NCBI GenBank assembly: GCA_014729705.1
Contig: WJJK01000131.1
Location: 1 to 7,553, forward strand
DNA: 7,553 nt
Reading direction: 5' to 3'
Origin: Candidatus Altarchaeales archaeon
GTDB lineage: Archaea > Altiarchaeota > Altiarchaeia > IMC4 > SCGC-AAA252-I15
The notes beneath the pieces are model-generated. The model worked only from the letters and a program-made list of their open reading frames with translations. It was not told where the DNA came from and did no database searches. Position numbers and translations under genes: made by a program. Shown here in pieces: positions 1 to 5,726 of this stretch (its first letter is position 1; every line of letters begins with the position of its first letter).

Positions 1-1
1 C

Positions 2-106
2 CCTAATGCAACACGGTATGCCGTGTTTGATGATGGAGATCCGTCATTTCAAACAGATGAAGAGAAATTTACCTGGATGGATGAAGGTGTGATCAATGAG
101 ATTTAA
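2..106 (+). CDS. C-terminal end of an unknown phage protein (5' truncated)
   Basis: The reading frame is open from the left edge of the window and closes with TAA at 104-106. It gives 34 residues, starting PNATRYAVFDDG and ending EGVINEI, so the gene begins outside the window. The tail is acidic and has no recognisable motif. Its stop overlaps the start of the next gene by 11 nt, the same close packing seen in the following genes, which supports it being the real upstream neighbour in an operon. A short fragment open by chance cannot be excluded, and no function can be given. Confidence 0.5.
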   Translation, partial: PNATRYAVFDDGDPSFQTDEEKFTWMDEGVINEI

Positions 107-374
107 TCCGTTCAAGAAAAAGAATCCTAAAATCAAAAAAATCACTAAAGAAGAAGCGATTCAGATTCGGGATAAATATCGGAATGAATCTGGCGATCAT
201 ACAGGGTATCCCTTAAACCAAAAAGATTGTCCTCATGTTTTTGGGCAACTTCCAGGGGAATCTAGTAGGTATGACGTAGATGACATCGCCGAATTTGAAA
301 CGATCCTGGAGACCGAAACAGCTGACTGGTTTAGCGAGACGGTCCGTGTGGTATCGGGGGAGTCGCAAAAATGA
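96..374 (+). CDS. Small hypothetical phage protein, lysine-rich N-terminus
   Basis: This encodes 92 residues. The first 25 are very basic (MRFNPFKKKNPKIKKITKEE), and the remainder is mixed to acidic with no membrane segment or signal peptide. I do not recognise the family. A weak purine-rich ribosome site (gaagg, 83-87) precedes the ATG, and the gene overlaps its upstream neighbour by 11 nt. Its stop codon overlaps the next start in an ATGA arrangement (371-374), which implies translational coupling. The basic N-terminus could bind nucleic acid or act as a flexible arm, but that is only a guess from composition. Confidence 0.7.
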   Translation: MRFNPFKKKNPKIKKITKEEAIQIRDKYRNESGDHTGYPLNQKDCPHVFGQLPGESSRYDVDDIAEFETILETETADWFSETVRVVSGESQK

Positions 375-790
375 ACACAATGAACGGTTGGAAATTGCTA
401 AACCCGGCCCTTTGCACAGAGCGCCAGGGCAAGTATTTTTCGTATCCTGCCCCGGCACCAGGTCAAAAGTGGTCGGAGTGGATGCGGCATCCGGAGCCGG
501 GTGATCCGGATGGTAACGAGTGTGGCCCTGGTGGGTGGCACATTATGATCACAAAGGGACCAGACGCCAGGTATGCCACCCGCAATTGGTGGCCCTGGTT
601 TGCCCAAGGTCGGGAAGTCTTGGGCCATAGCCGGGAGAAGGCCCGCGTAGTCGAGATAAGGCTGCGCCGGGTAACCCCCCGAGTTTTTTGGCGCATCATC
701 CGCCTTGGTTGGTGTAACGAGGCCGACCTGAGCGGGGCCGACCACAATGAATATACCATTTGGCCCAAAGGGTTTAAGGTGCCAGTATGA
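371..790 (+). CDS. Hypothetical phage protein, tryptophan-rich, with a short pentapeptide-like tail
   Basis: This encodes 139 residues starting at the ATG of an ATGA overlap. A second in-frame ATG at 380 is an alternative start. The protein is unusually rich in tryptophan and glycine: GPGGWHIMI near residue 55, NWWPWFAQGREVLG near residue 75, and VFWRIIRLGWC near residue 110. Near residue 118 there is EADLSGAD, which looks like one or two repeats of the A(D/N)LxG type found in pentapeptide-repeat proteins, but far too few to form that fold. I recall similar small phage proteins built on the same order (GGWH, then W-rich, then a WRIIR-like stretch), yet I cannot name a function. It is part of the coupled small-gene run. 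Confidence 0.7.
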   Translation: MNTMNGWKLLNPALCTERQGKYFSYPAPAPGQKWSEWMRHPEPGDPDGNECGPGGWHIMITKGPDARYATRNWWPWFAQGREVLGHSREKARVVEIRLRRVTPRVFWRIIRLGWCNEADLSGADHNEYTIWPKGFKVPV

Positions 791-924
791 ACACATACAT
801 CTTTTTGGGCAAGTACGGCGAGATAGAGCGAGGCGAATACCCCGATGCCACCGCTGCCCGGCTCCGGGCAGAAGCCCTGGCGCTACAGGGGCCCGGGAAG
901 TCGGTTGAGGTGGCGAGGTGGTAA
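787..924 (+). CDS. Very small hypothetical protein (45 aa)
   Basis: The ATG at 787 shares bases with the TGA of the preceding gene (ATGA, 787-790), and the frame runs to TAA at 922-924. The 45-residue product begins MNTYIFLGKYGEIERGEYP and contains an alanine/leucine/arginine-rich helix (ATAARLRAEALAL). No family is recognised. Support comes only from the stop-start overlap, which matches that of the preceding pair of genes, and from the plausible composition of the product. Confidence 0.5.
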   Translation: MNTYIFLGKYGEIERGEYPDATAARLRAEALALQGPGKSVEVARW

Positions 925-1205
925 AAAATGACAGGGTATTGGCTGATGGCAGGCCCGGCATAGTTGAACGCTGTGTTGTGACTGTACAGCCCGGAGGCGA
1001 AGATCAAGACGATGCGCTAGAAAATGCAGACGCGTTGATAGAAGAAATTGCTGGGCTTCGGTGTCGTCTCGAAGAGGCCATAAGCGTTCTCGAAGCGGTG
1101 CAAATCGAAGATGACTGCAATGACAACGAATCGCTGTCTGACGAATTGTATCGCCTGGTCGATAATACAATCAGAATCGCAAAAAGGCATACTCAGTCAG
1201 AATAA
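918..1205 (+). CDS. Hypothetical acidic helical protein (GTG start)
   Basis: The frame can start at GTG 918, which overlaps the TAA of the previous gene (918-924), and ends at TAA 1203-1205. A purine-rich stretch (gaggtggcgag, from 907) lies just upstream as a possible ribosome site. The 95-residue product is strongly acidic, and its middle (roughly residues 30-65, DALENADALIEEIAGLRCRLEEAISVLEAV) has the heptad look of a coiled coil. The only nearby ATG (928) is in another frame and reaches a stop after 11 codons. The start is uncertain; TTG 939 is a possible alternative. This is the last gene before a terminator, so it closes the upstream unit. The function is unknown. Confidence 0.55.
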   Translation: MVKNDRVLADGRPGIVERCVVTVQPGGEDQDDALENADALIEEIAGLRCRLEEAISVLEAVQIEDDCNDNESLSDELYRLVDNTIRIAKRHTQSE

Positions 1206-1222
1206 GGCAGATTATAATCCCT

Positions 1223-1255
1223 AAAAAAGCCTCGAATACTATCGGGGCTTTTTTT
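1223..1255 (+). terminator. Rho-independent terminator ending the small-gene operon
   Basis: A 13-bp stem with one G-U wobble pairs aaaaaagcctcga (1223-1235) with tcggggctttttt (1242-1254) around the loop atacta, and runs into a tract of seven T. The A-tract on the other side means it could also work in the reverse direction. It lies 17 nt after the stop of the preceding gene. Confidence 0.9.
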
Positions 1256-1271
1256 ATTACACTGTAATATA

Positions 1272-1300
1272 TTGAAAAATCCAAATATATGTGTTATGAT
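1272..1300 (+). promoter_or_regulatory. Sigma70-like promoter for the terminase/portal operon
   Basis: TTGAAA (1272-1277) and TATGAT (1295-1300) are separated by exactly 17 bp. The expected start site, seven bases after the -10, falls on the A of ATG 1307. The first gene would therefore be translated from a leaderless mRNA. The promoter sits in the gap between a strong terminator and the packaging genes. Confidence 0.75.
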
Positions 1301-1306
1301 GTTCTT

Positions 1307-1873
1307 ATGGACAATAGACTTGTTGGAGATTTACTACCAGAAACAGCATCAGATGTTAACGCTACAGCTATCAATGAGTTTCTAGATTCTCAATTTGGTG
1401 TTTTGCAAAACAAGATGGTTGCCCAATCCGCTGAAGTTGAGCGGTTGCTAAAGACCGAAGTGGGTGGCCAGGTTATTAAGGCAGCAATGGCCGAATTTTT
1501 AGAAACCGCTCGAATTCGATTAGCCCTGCTTTCCGGATTGGCTATGGATACGTTGGAAGATGTTATGTTGGATGACAAACCAGAATCCAAGACAGCAACA
1601 GCCAGGGTCCGGGCAGCTGAAACAGTGTTAGATCGGGGAGGATTCCCCAAGATGACCCAGCAGTTTCGAGTTAATGCCGACCTGTCCAATGACGATCAAC
1701 TGCTACCATCAATGGATGAAGTATTAGCTAACGTTCCTCCCGATCAGGTTTCGATGGTGATGGATCGCTATAAAGAAACTGTACAAATGATTGAAGACCT
1801 CCGGGCCGGAGGGCAAATAATAGATGTCACAACCGAAAAAGTGGAACCTGAAAATCAAGAAGAACCGGCCTAG
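1307..1873 (+). CDS. Putative terminase small subunit
   Basis: This encodes 188 residues from ATG 1307, the first gene of the packaging operon. An in-frame ATG at 1289 lies inside the promoter spacer and is rejected as the start. The protein is almost wholly helical and acidic. The middle carries a stretch typical of small terminase-like phage proteins, where a helix (ARIRLALLSGLAMDTLEDVM) leads to SKTATARVRAAETVLDRGGFPK, a pattern I associate with proteins encoded just before the large terminase. The C-terminus is acidic (EKVEPENQEEPA). Small terminases bind the packaging site on DNA and hand it to the large subunit. The call rests mainly on position and helical character. No clear helix-turn-helix can be assigned by eye. 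Confidence 0.55.
   Translation: MDNRLVGDLLPETASDVNATAINEFLDSQFGVLQNKMVAQSAEVERLLKTEVGGQVIKAAMAEFLETARIRLALLSGLAMDTLEDVMLDDKPESKTATARVRAAETVLDRGGFPKMTQQFRVNADLSNDDQLLPSMDEVLANVPPDQVSMVMDRYKETVQMIEDLRAGGQIIDVTTEKVEPENQEEPA
1807..1813 (+). promoter_or_regulatory. Ribosome binding site setting the start at 1824
   Basis: CGGAGGG lies 10 nt before ATG 1824, inside the coding region of the preceding gene. It supports a true 50-nt gene overlap rather than a later start. Confidence 0.7.
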
Positions 1874-2264
1874 CTCTGTCAGAGCGGGTGGTATTGCCAC
1901 AATTGCTACCTATACGCTAGATAGAGACTATGTACACACTTATGATGTAAATCATGGTTATTACACTACCCGCAAAGTGCAACCTCTGGGCAGTGTTGTT
2001 GCAATGGATCCTATTACAAACAAGGTGGTACCCAATTTTACCTCTTATGGCTTTGGTGAAATTGGAGTTACCCTGAAAGATGCCGATGTCACCGACGTTG
2101 ATCAGGAAATCGGGGTATTAATTCGAGGGTTTGTCAGGGAAGAGCATTGCTGGGATGATGGCGATTACGGATCTGTTATAGCAGCCACCAAAACAGCTTT
2201 GGCCGGTCGGGTAGAGTTTGTAAAAATTAGTAACAGGGGTCTAAAAACTATTCATGGAAAATAA
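1824..2264 (+). CDS. Hypothetical phage protein, beta-rich, possible head decoration-like
   Basis: This encodes 146 residues. A strong ribosome site (1807-1813) supports ATG 1824, giving a 50-nt overlap with the putative small terminase. After a basic N-terminal tail (KKWNLKIKKNRPSSVRAGG) the protein reads as alternating short strands and turns: PLGSVVAMDPITNKVVPN, then EIGVTLKDADVTDVDQEIGVLI, and finally AGRVEFVKI. The order of a GSVVAMD-type strand, an iGV strand and a closing G-V-F strand recalls small phage capsid-decoration proteins. I infer that by eye only, and the position between the two terminase genes would be unusual for such a protein. The stop overlaps the large terminase start by 11 nt, so co-expression is likely. 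Confidence 0.7.
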   Translation: MSQPKKWNLKIKKNRPSSVRAGGIATIATYTLDRDYVHTYDVNHGYYTTRKVQPLGSVVAMDPITNKVVPNFTSYGFGEIGVTLKDADVTDVDQEIGVLIRGFVREEHCWDDGDYGSVIAATKTALAGRVEFVKISNRGLKTIHGK

Positions 2265-4035
2265 CGTTACCTTAGACCCTAAGATTCTAACCACAGACGA
2301 TGAGAAATGGTATCGGGAAAAGGCCGGGGTTGTTAATGCTCTGTACCAATCGGGCCTAAATTATCCCCAGTGGTCAGATGAACGAGCTAAATATTGGTTT
2401 GAGTCAATAACATTTTTTGTAGATCACTTCATTAAGCCCCCTTTGCCACGACCTGAGTTTCATGACGATTGGTATTGGTGGATGGTCAGGGAAAGTGCGT
2501 ATCTCAACCTGTCACCCCGAGATCACGCCAAAACTACCCTACACAGCATCATTAAACCGGTTTGGGAGATTTGCTGCGACCGTAACATTACCTATTTCAT
2601 CGTATTTCAGACAACCGATGTGGCCAAGTTGATTTTGTCGCAGATTAAATCCCAGCTAACGGTTAACCCCAGAATCCTGGCCGGCTTCGGGGTTTTTAAC
2701 CCGATGGATATAGAGCAAGATGAGCGTAAAGTAGATCAGGACTGGAGCCAGTATTCAATCACGGTTAACCGGGATGACTTTTCTATCAAAGATCCGACTG
2801 TAGCAGTAGCAGGGTCGTTAACGAACGTGCTATCCCGGCGTGTGGCTCGCCTGGTGGTAGATGACCTCTTGAATGACAAGATTGCCTCATCCCAGGCCGA
2901 ATCAGAGCGATTGGAACGATGGTATTTCAACGATGTGCAGCCGATTCTTTTATCAGACGGTCAGGAAATTATTACCGGTACCCGTTACCGGAGCGGTGAT
3001 TTCTACGGTAAGATTATCAAGCTCTCAGAAGAGGGAGGGCTGTATAAAATTTTTGTTGGGGATGCTATCATCAACGAGGCGGCCAGAGAAGTTTTGTGGC
3101 CGGAGCGATGGTCATACAAGGCCCTGATGCGACAGCGACAAAAAATGGGCAAGACTCGATTTAACCGTAACTATCGCAACTGGGTTATATCTGATGAGGA
3201 TTCAGTGTTCCCGATGATTTGGTTCAAAGGTGGCACTGATGAAAAAAGCGGCCTGGGTTATCCGGGTTGCTATGACAATAGCCTGGTACTCGGGATAGGA
3301 CCAAAGATTAATAAGCGTCGCTGGTTGCGATACGTAGCAATTGGAGTCGATCCGGCTATTGGGACCAGCCGGGGAAGCAAGTTTTTCGGGATGGTTGTTT
3401 TGGGCTTGGATACCAGGGGGCAACTTGTAATTGCTGATATGGTTCGCCGGCAACTTGGATTTGTAGCCCAAAAGCGATTGGTAGTCGAGATGTCACAATT
3501 CTGGAAGCCCAATTTTGTAGTGGTTGAATCTAACTCTTACCAAAAAGCTCTCACCGAAGGGTTAGGGGAAGAATCCAGGTTTGTACCTGTAGTACCCTGG
3601 TTTACAACCGGCTCTACCAAACACAAGCCGGACATTGCTCTTCCGGCGATGGATGTCCATTTTGAGCAAGGTCGGTTTCGGATTCCGAGAGGTAACAGGG
3701 ATTCGGAAGAGAAAACAGACATGCTGATTGAAGAACTACATTTTTGGGGCCGGCATGATACCTCTGACTTGGCTATGGCCCTCTGGTTTGCTTTTGAGAG
3801 AATCAGGCCGGAGTTGGAACGATTGGGAATCCTTCCCCCTCTGGAAGATATGATTTTCGGAGATCGTAGGGCAAGAGAACAGCAGGGGATGGTGGGGGTA
3901 TCAGGGCATATTCTACCAAAATCGACAGTTAAACATATTCGGCGTATGGCCAGTAATGCCCCACTTAGCCATTTGTCGGTACTCGCCAAAAGGAAATCAC
4001 GCCATGAACATCGTAAACACGCTCGAAGCCGCTAA
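2254..4035 (+). CDS. terL: Phage terminase large subunit (DNA-packaging ATPase and nuclease)
   Basis: This encodes 593 residues, a normal length for the family. The N-terminal ATPase has a terminase-style Walker A at residues 87-95 (SPRDHAKTT, Lys93), a Walker B at 200-204 (LVVDD) and a coupling motif TGTR at 241-244. The C-terminal RNase H-like nuclease shows its acidic residues in VAIGVDPA (Asp366), VVVESNS (Glu425) and HDTSDLAMALWFA (Asp502/Asp505). The protein pumps DNA into the prohead at the portal vertex and cuts concatemers. A basic, histidine-rich tail (KRKSRHEHRKHARSR) closes it. The ATG at 2254 overlaps the previous gene by 11 nt and has only a weak, distant purine-rich site, so it may depend on translational coupling. 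The portal gene begins inside its 3' end. Confidence 0.96.
   Translation: MENNVTLDPKILTTDDEKWYREKAGVVNALYQSGLNYPQWSDERAKYWFESITFFVDHFIKPPLPRPEFHDDWYWWMVRESAYLNLSPRDHAKTTLHSIIKPVWEICCDRNITYFIVFQTTDVAKLILSQIKSQLTVNPRILAGFGVFNPMDIEQDERKVDQDWSQYSITVNRDDFSIKDPTVAVAGSLTNVLSRRVARLVVDDLLNDKIASSQAESERLERWYFNDVQPILLSDGQEIITGTRYRSGDFYGKIIKLSEEGGLYKIFVGDAIINEAAREVLWPERWSYKALMRQRQKMGKTRFNRNYRNWVISDEDSVFPMIWFKGGTDEKSGLGYPGCYDNSLVLGIGPKINKRRWLRYVAIGVDPAIGTSRGSKFFGMVVLGLDTRGQLVIADMVRRQLGFVAQKRLVVEMSQFWKPNFVVVESNSYQKALTEGLGEESRFVPVVPWFTTGSTKHKPDIALPAMDVHFEQGRFRIPRGNRDSEEKTDMLIEELHFWGRHDTSDLAMALWFAFERIRPELERLGILPPLEDMIFGDRRAREQQGMVGVSGHILPKSTVKHIRRMASNAPLSHLSVLAKRKSRHEHRKHARSR
3988..3995 (+). promoter_or_regulatory. 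Ribosome binding site choosing the portal start at 4004
   Basis: AAAGGAAA sits about eight bases before ATG 4004, within the end of the large terminase gene. No comparable site precedes the in-frame ATG at 3956, whose extra 16 codons look like terminase read-through sequence. Confidence 0.7.
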
Positions 4036-5452
4036 AGAGATGGCCCAAATGCAAATGCCTGCCCGATATCGGGTAAACAATAAATCGTTTTTCCAGCGAG
4101 CGATTCAGTTTTTGAAGCCCGGTCCAAAACCTGTTACCAAACAGGTTACTTATCGGGTTCCAGGGACTAACCTGGCCAGCACACTTCTGAAAATCGGGGA
4201 ACCCAAACAGGGACGTATCGACTTTCAAACAATGGAGGTTATGCGTCATCATCCGATGATTAAGCTGGGATTGATCGTGCGTTCTGCTCCAATTTTGGCT
4301 GCATTAAAGCAAGCCCGAGCCGAATGTCAAGATCGCAATATTGCTGAATTTGTTAAGAAAACTTTTATTAAAACCTGGCTTCAAAAGGTGGGTAATACAA
4401 CCGTGGTACCATCCTATATTTATGGGGTGGCCCCCCACGAAAAAGTATGGCATACGGTGCCGGTAGACGTGCGGTACACGGATGAGGAAGGGAACGAACA
4501 AACTGCGTATCAGGGGGATGCCCTGATTTACAAGAAAATTAAATTTGTTCATCCCAAGACGCTTGACAAGTTTATGATCGATGAAGAGGATGACTTTGCC
4601 GGATTTCAACAAAAGAAACGGCCTGGGGATGCCAATGAACGCATTGTGGAACCCTGGAAATCATTTGTTTATACCAATAAGTTCATCTACGCCGGGATGT
4701 GGGGTGAAGCCGAACTGGATGATGTCTATGCCTATTGGTACTACTCTGAATTTTTTGGAGCTCTCAGAGCGGATTATCTGAGATTCCGCACTATTCCCCC
4801 CATTGTGGGCCATGCTCCGGTTGGTATCAGTGTTGATGATGACGGTACCGAAATTGATAACATCTCTTATGCCGGTGAAATATTGCAGAAAGCTCTTGAA
4901 AACCTGGTTGTGGTGTTGCCCTTTGAAACAGATGATCGGGGCAATCAAATGTGGGGTTTCCAGGAGATGGATTTTGGTGTTAAGGGGCAAGAGATTTACA
5001 CCCGAGCCATTGAAGAATTGGATGTAATGATTTTGAGAGGTCTAATTGTCCCCGAAAGGACCGTCACTCAAAATATGGCTGCGGTTGGGAGTTATAACCA
5101 GGCTGAAATTCACGCTGAAATGATGTTAGAATTTGCCAAGACTGAGCTTGATCGTTTTATTGATGCCTGCAATACGTGGTTGATACCACAATTGGTAGAA
5201 GATAATTTTGGAGCTAATGCCCCTCGTTGCGAAATTCGAGTATCGGCTTTACCGGAAGCCCTGCTCGCTAAGCTGCACAATATCGTGATTACATTGTTGC
5301 AAAATGATAAAACGGGGATCTTGAATCAACAGGTAGATTTTACCGAATTGTTGAATATCCTGGATATTCCCTGGAAAATAAGCGGAGGTTTCCCGGAGCC
5401 GGTTCTGCCGGATGATGATACCCCGGAAGAGGAACCAGACGAGGAAGAGTAA
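4004..5452 (+). CDS. Phage portal protein (DUF935/Mu gp29-like)
   Basis: This encodes 482 residues from ATG 4004, which is chosen over ATG 3956 because of the ribosome site at 3988-3995. The portal forms the ring at the head vertex through which DNA is packed and ejected. The call comes from the gene order (directly after the large terminase) and from a portal-type pattern. A central region reads ILRGLIVPERT, then GSYNQAEIH at residues 362-370 with a long helix after it (MMLEFAKTELDRFIDACNTWLIPQLVEDNFG), followed by a C-terminal helical domain. This resembles the Mu gp29/DUF935 group. The last 13 or so residues are almost all acidic (DDDTPEEEPDEEE). The gene overlaps the large terminase by 32 nt. 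No clear + strand terminator follows, so late transcripts may run on into the cassette downstream. Confidence 0.92.
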   Translation: MNIVNTLEAAKEMAQMQMPARYRVNNKSFFQRAIQFLKPGPKPVTKQVTYRVPGTNLASTLLKIGEPKQGRIDFQTMEVMRHHPMIKLGLIVRSAPILAALKQARAECQDRNIAEFVKKTFIKTWLQKVGNTTVVPSYIYGVAPHEKVWHTVPVDVRYTDEEGNEQTAYQGDALIYKKIKFVHPKTLDKFMIDEEDDFAGFQQKKRPGDANERIVEPWKSFVYTNKFIYAGMWGEAELDDVYAYWYYSEFFGALRADYLRFRTIPPIVGHAPVGISVDDDGTEIDNISYAGEILQKALENLVVVLPFETDDRGNQMWGFQEMDFGVKGQEIYTRAIEELDVMILRGLIVPERTVTQNMAAVGSYNQAEIHAEMMLEFAKTELDRFIDACNTWLIPQLVEDNFGANAPRCEIRVSALPEALLAKLHNIVITLLQNDKTGILNQQVDFTELLNILDIPWKISGGFPEPVLPDDDTPEEEPDEEE

Positions 5453-5482
5453 ACAATAGTCCTCCATATTTAATTCCTACCT

Positions 5483-5512
5483 AAAAAAAATTGGGGGGCC
5501 GAAGCCCCCCTT
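5483..5512 (-). terminator. Rho-independent terminator of the leftward noncoding RNA
   Basis: Read on the - strand, a perfect 7-bp stem GGGGGGC/GCCCCCC encloses the extra-stable UUCG tetraloop (5510-5493) and is followed by AA and eight T (5490-5483). On the + strand only two T follow the hairpin, so it is oriented to stop leftward transcription. Confidence 0.93.
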
Positions 5513-5517
5513 AAAAA

Positions 5518-5530
5518 TGGAGTGTAGTGG
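5518..5530 (-). other. Anti-repeat segment 1 (3' part of the tracrRNA)
   Basis: Bases 5518-5530 on the + strand (tggagtgtagtgg) equal repeat bases 7460-7472 (tggagtgtagggg) except for one mismatch at 5528. The leftward RNA would therefore form ten continuous pairs, one mismatch and two further pairs with the crRNA repeat. Confidence 0.85.
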
Positions 5531-5653
5531 CCGCAAAGCGACCTCTAAGGTTTCCCCCTAGCGTTAGCATTGCCTCATATGAGGGATCGTTGGGTCGGTT
5601 ACGCTTCGCATCAAACGATGGTCAGTCATTCGCCTCTACGACCAGGGCTGGAT

Positions 5654-5660
5654 GTGTGAC
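5654..5660 (-). other. Anti-repeat segment 2 (5' loop of the tracrRNA)
   Basis: Bases 5654-5660 (gtgtgac on the + strand) are identical to the last seven bases of the repeat (7474-7480). In the leftward RNA they fall mostly in the loop of the first hairpin. Seven bases alone could match by chance; their colinear order with segment 1 is what makes them notable. Confidence 0.55.
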
Positions 5661-5677
5661 TGCATCCATTAAATAGA

Positions 5678-5706
5678 ATTATACCATGAACTTGACTTGG
5701 TGTCAA
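5678..5706 (-). promoter_or_regulatory. Full-consensus sigma70 promoter for the tracrRNA
   Basis: On the - strand TTGACA (5706-5701) and TATAAT (5683-5678) both match consensus perfectly and are separated by exactly 17 bp. Transcription would begin near 5671-5670. This is the strongest promoter in the window, as expected for an abundant small RNA. Confidence 0.93.
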
Positions 5707-5707
5707 G
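5691..5707. promoter_or_regulatory. Palindromic operator formed by two back-to-back -35 elements
   Basis: CTTGAC (5691-5696) and GTCAAG (5702-5707) form a perfect 6-bp inverted repeat with a 5-bp centre. Each arm contains the TTGAC core of one of the two divergent promoters. Symmetry extends outward: 14 of 19 positions on the left (from 5678) match the reverse complement of the right side. It is a likely site for the adjacent ribbon-helix-helix protein; that assignment is inferred. Confidence 0.65.
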
Positions 5708-5720
5708 GTGGTGTTATACT
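5692..5720 (+). promoter_or_regulatory. Sigma70-like promoter for the regulator-cas12 operon
   Basis: TTGACT (5692-5697) and TATACT (5715-5720) are 17 bp apart. The expected start site falls on the A of ATG 5727, so the regulator mRNA would be leaderless. It overlaps the leftward tracrRNA promoter, so the two would compete or be repressed together. Confidence 0.85.
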
Positions 5721-5726
5721 ATTGGT

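Larger units (their letters stand above)
5483..5671 (-). ncRNA. Candidate tracrRNA of the Cas12 system (about 185 nt)
   Basis: A consensus promoter (5678-5706) and a strong terminator frame a leftward transcript with no ORF beyond about 15 codons. Near its 3' end, 5530-5518 reads CCACUACACUCCA, which pairs 12 of 13 positions with repeat bases 7460-7472. Near its 5' end, 5660-5654 reads GUCACAC and pairs perfectly with repeat bases 7474-7480. Other hairpins visible are UGGAUG/CAUCCA (5668-5649, with the GUCACA segment in its loop), AUCGUU/AACGAU (5619-5586), CCUC-AUAU-GAGG (5584-5573) and GGUCGC-UUU-GCGGCC (5543-5529). Those last bases overlap the 3' anti-repeat, so refolding on crRNA binding is possible. 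Several small Cas12 types, such as Cas12f, need a structured tracrRNA of this size. Calling this one a tracrRNA is an inference from complementarity, context and transcription signals. Confidence 0.87.

Noticed and set aside
398..961. Long open frame on the - strand opposite the small genes
   Set aside because: It is a shadow of the + strand genes: it spans several coupled + strand genes, has no ribosome site, and its product has the arginine/proline-rich look of antisense translation.
1289..1306. ATG 1289 as the start of the small terminase gene
   Set aside because: It lies between the -35 and -10 boxes of the promoter, so it could not be on the mRNA made from that promoter.
3202..3989. Several - strand open frames opposite the large terminase
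   Set aside because: They lie fully within a confidently identified gene on the other strand and have no promoter or ribosome site.
3956..4003. ATG 3956 as the portal start
   Set aside because: It lacks a ribosome site and adds 16 unremarkable residues overlapping the terminase. ATG 4004 has AAAGGAAA at good spacing.
5493..5512. The GC hairpin as a terminator for the portal operon on the + strand
   Set aside because: Only two T follow it on the + strand, while eight T follow on the - strand. At best it is a weak rightward terminator.
5697..5726. TTG 5697 as the start of the regulator gene
   Set aside because: It lies within the promoter and operator. ATG 5727 gives a normal Arc-length N-terminus starting MDEIRFTLRL.
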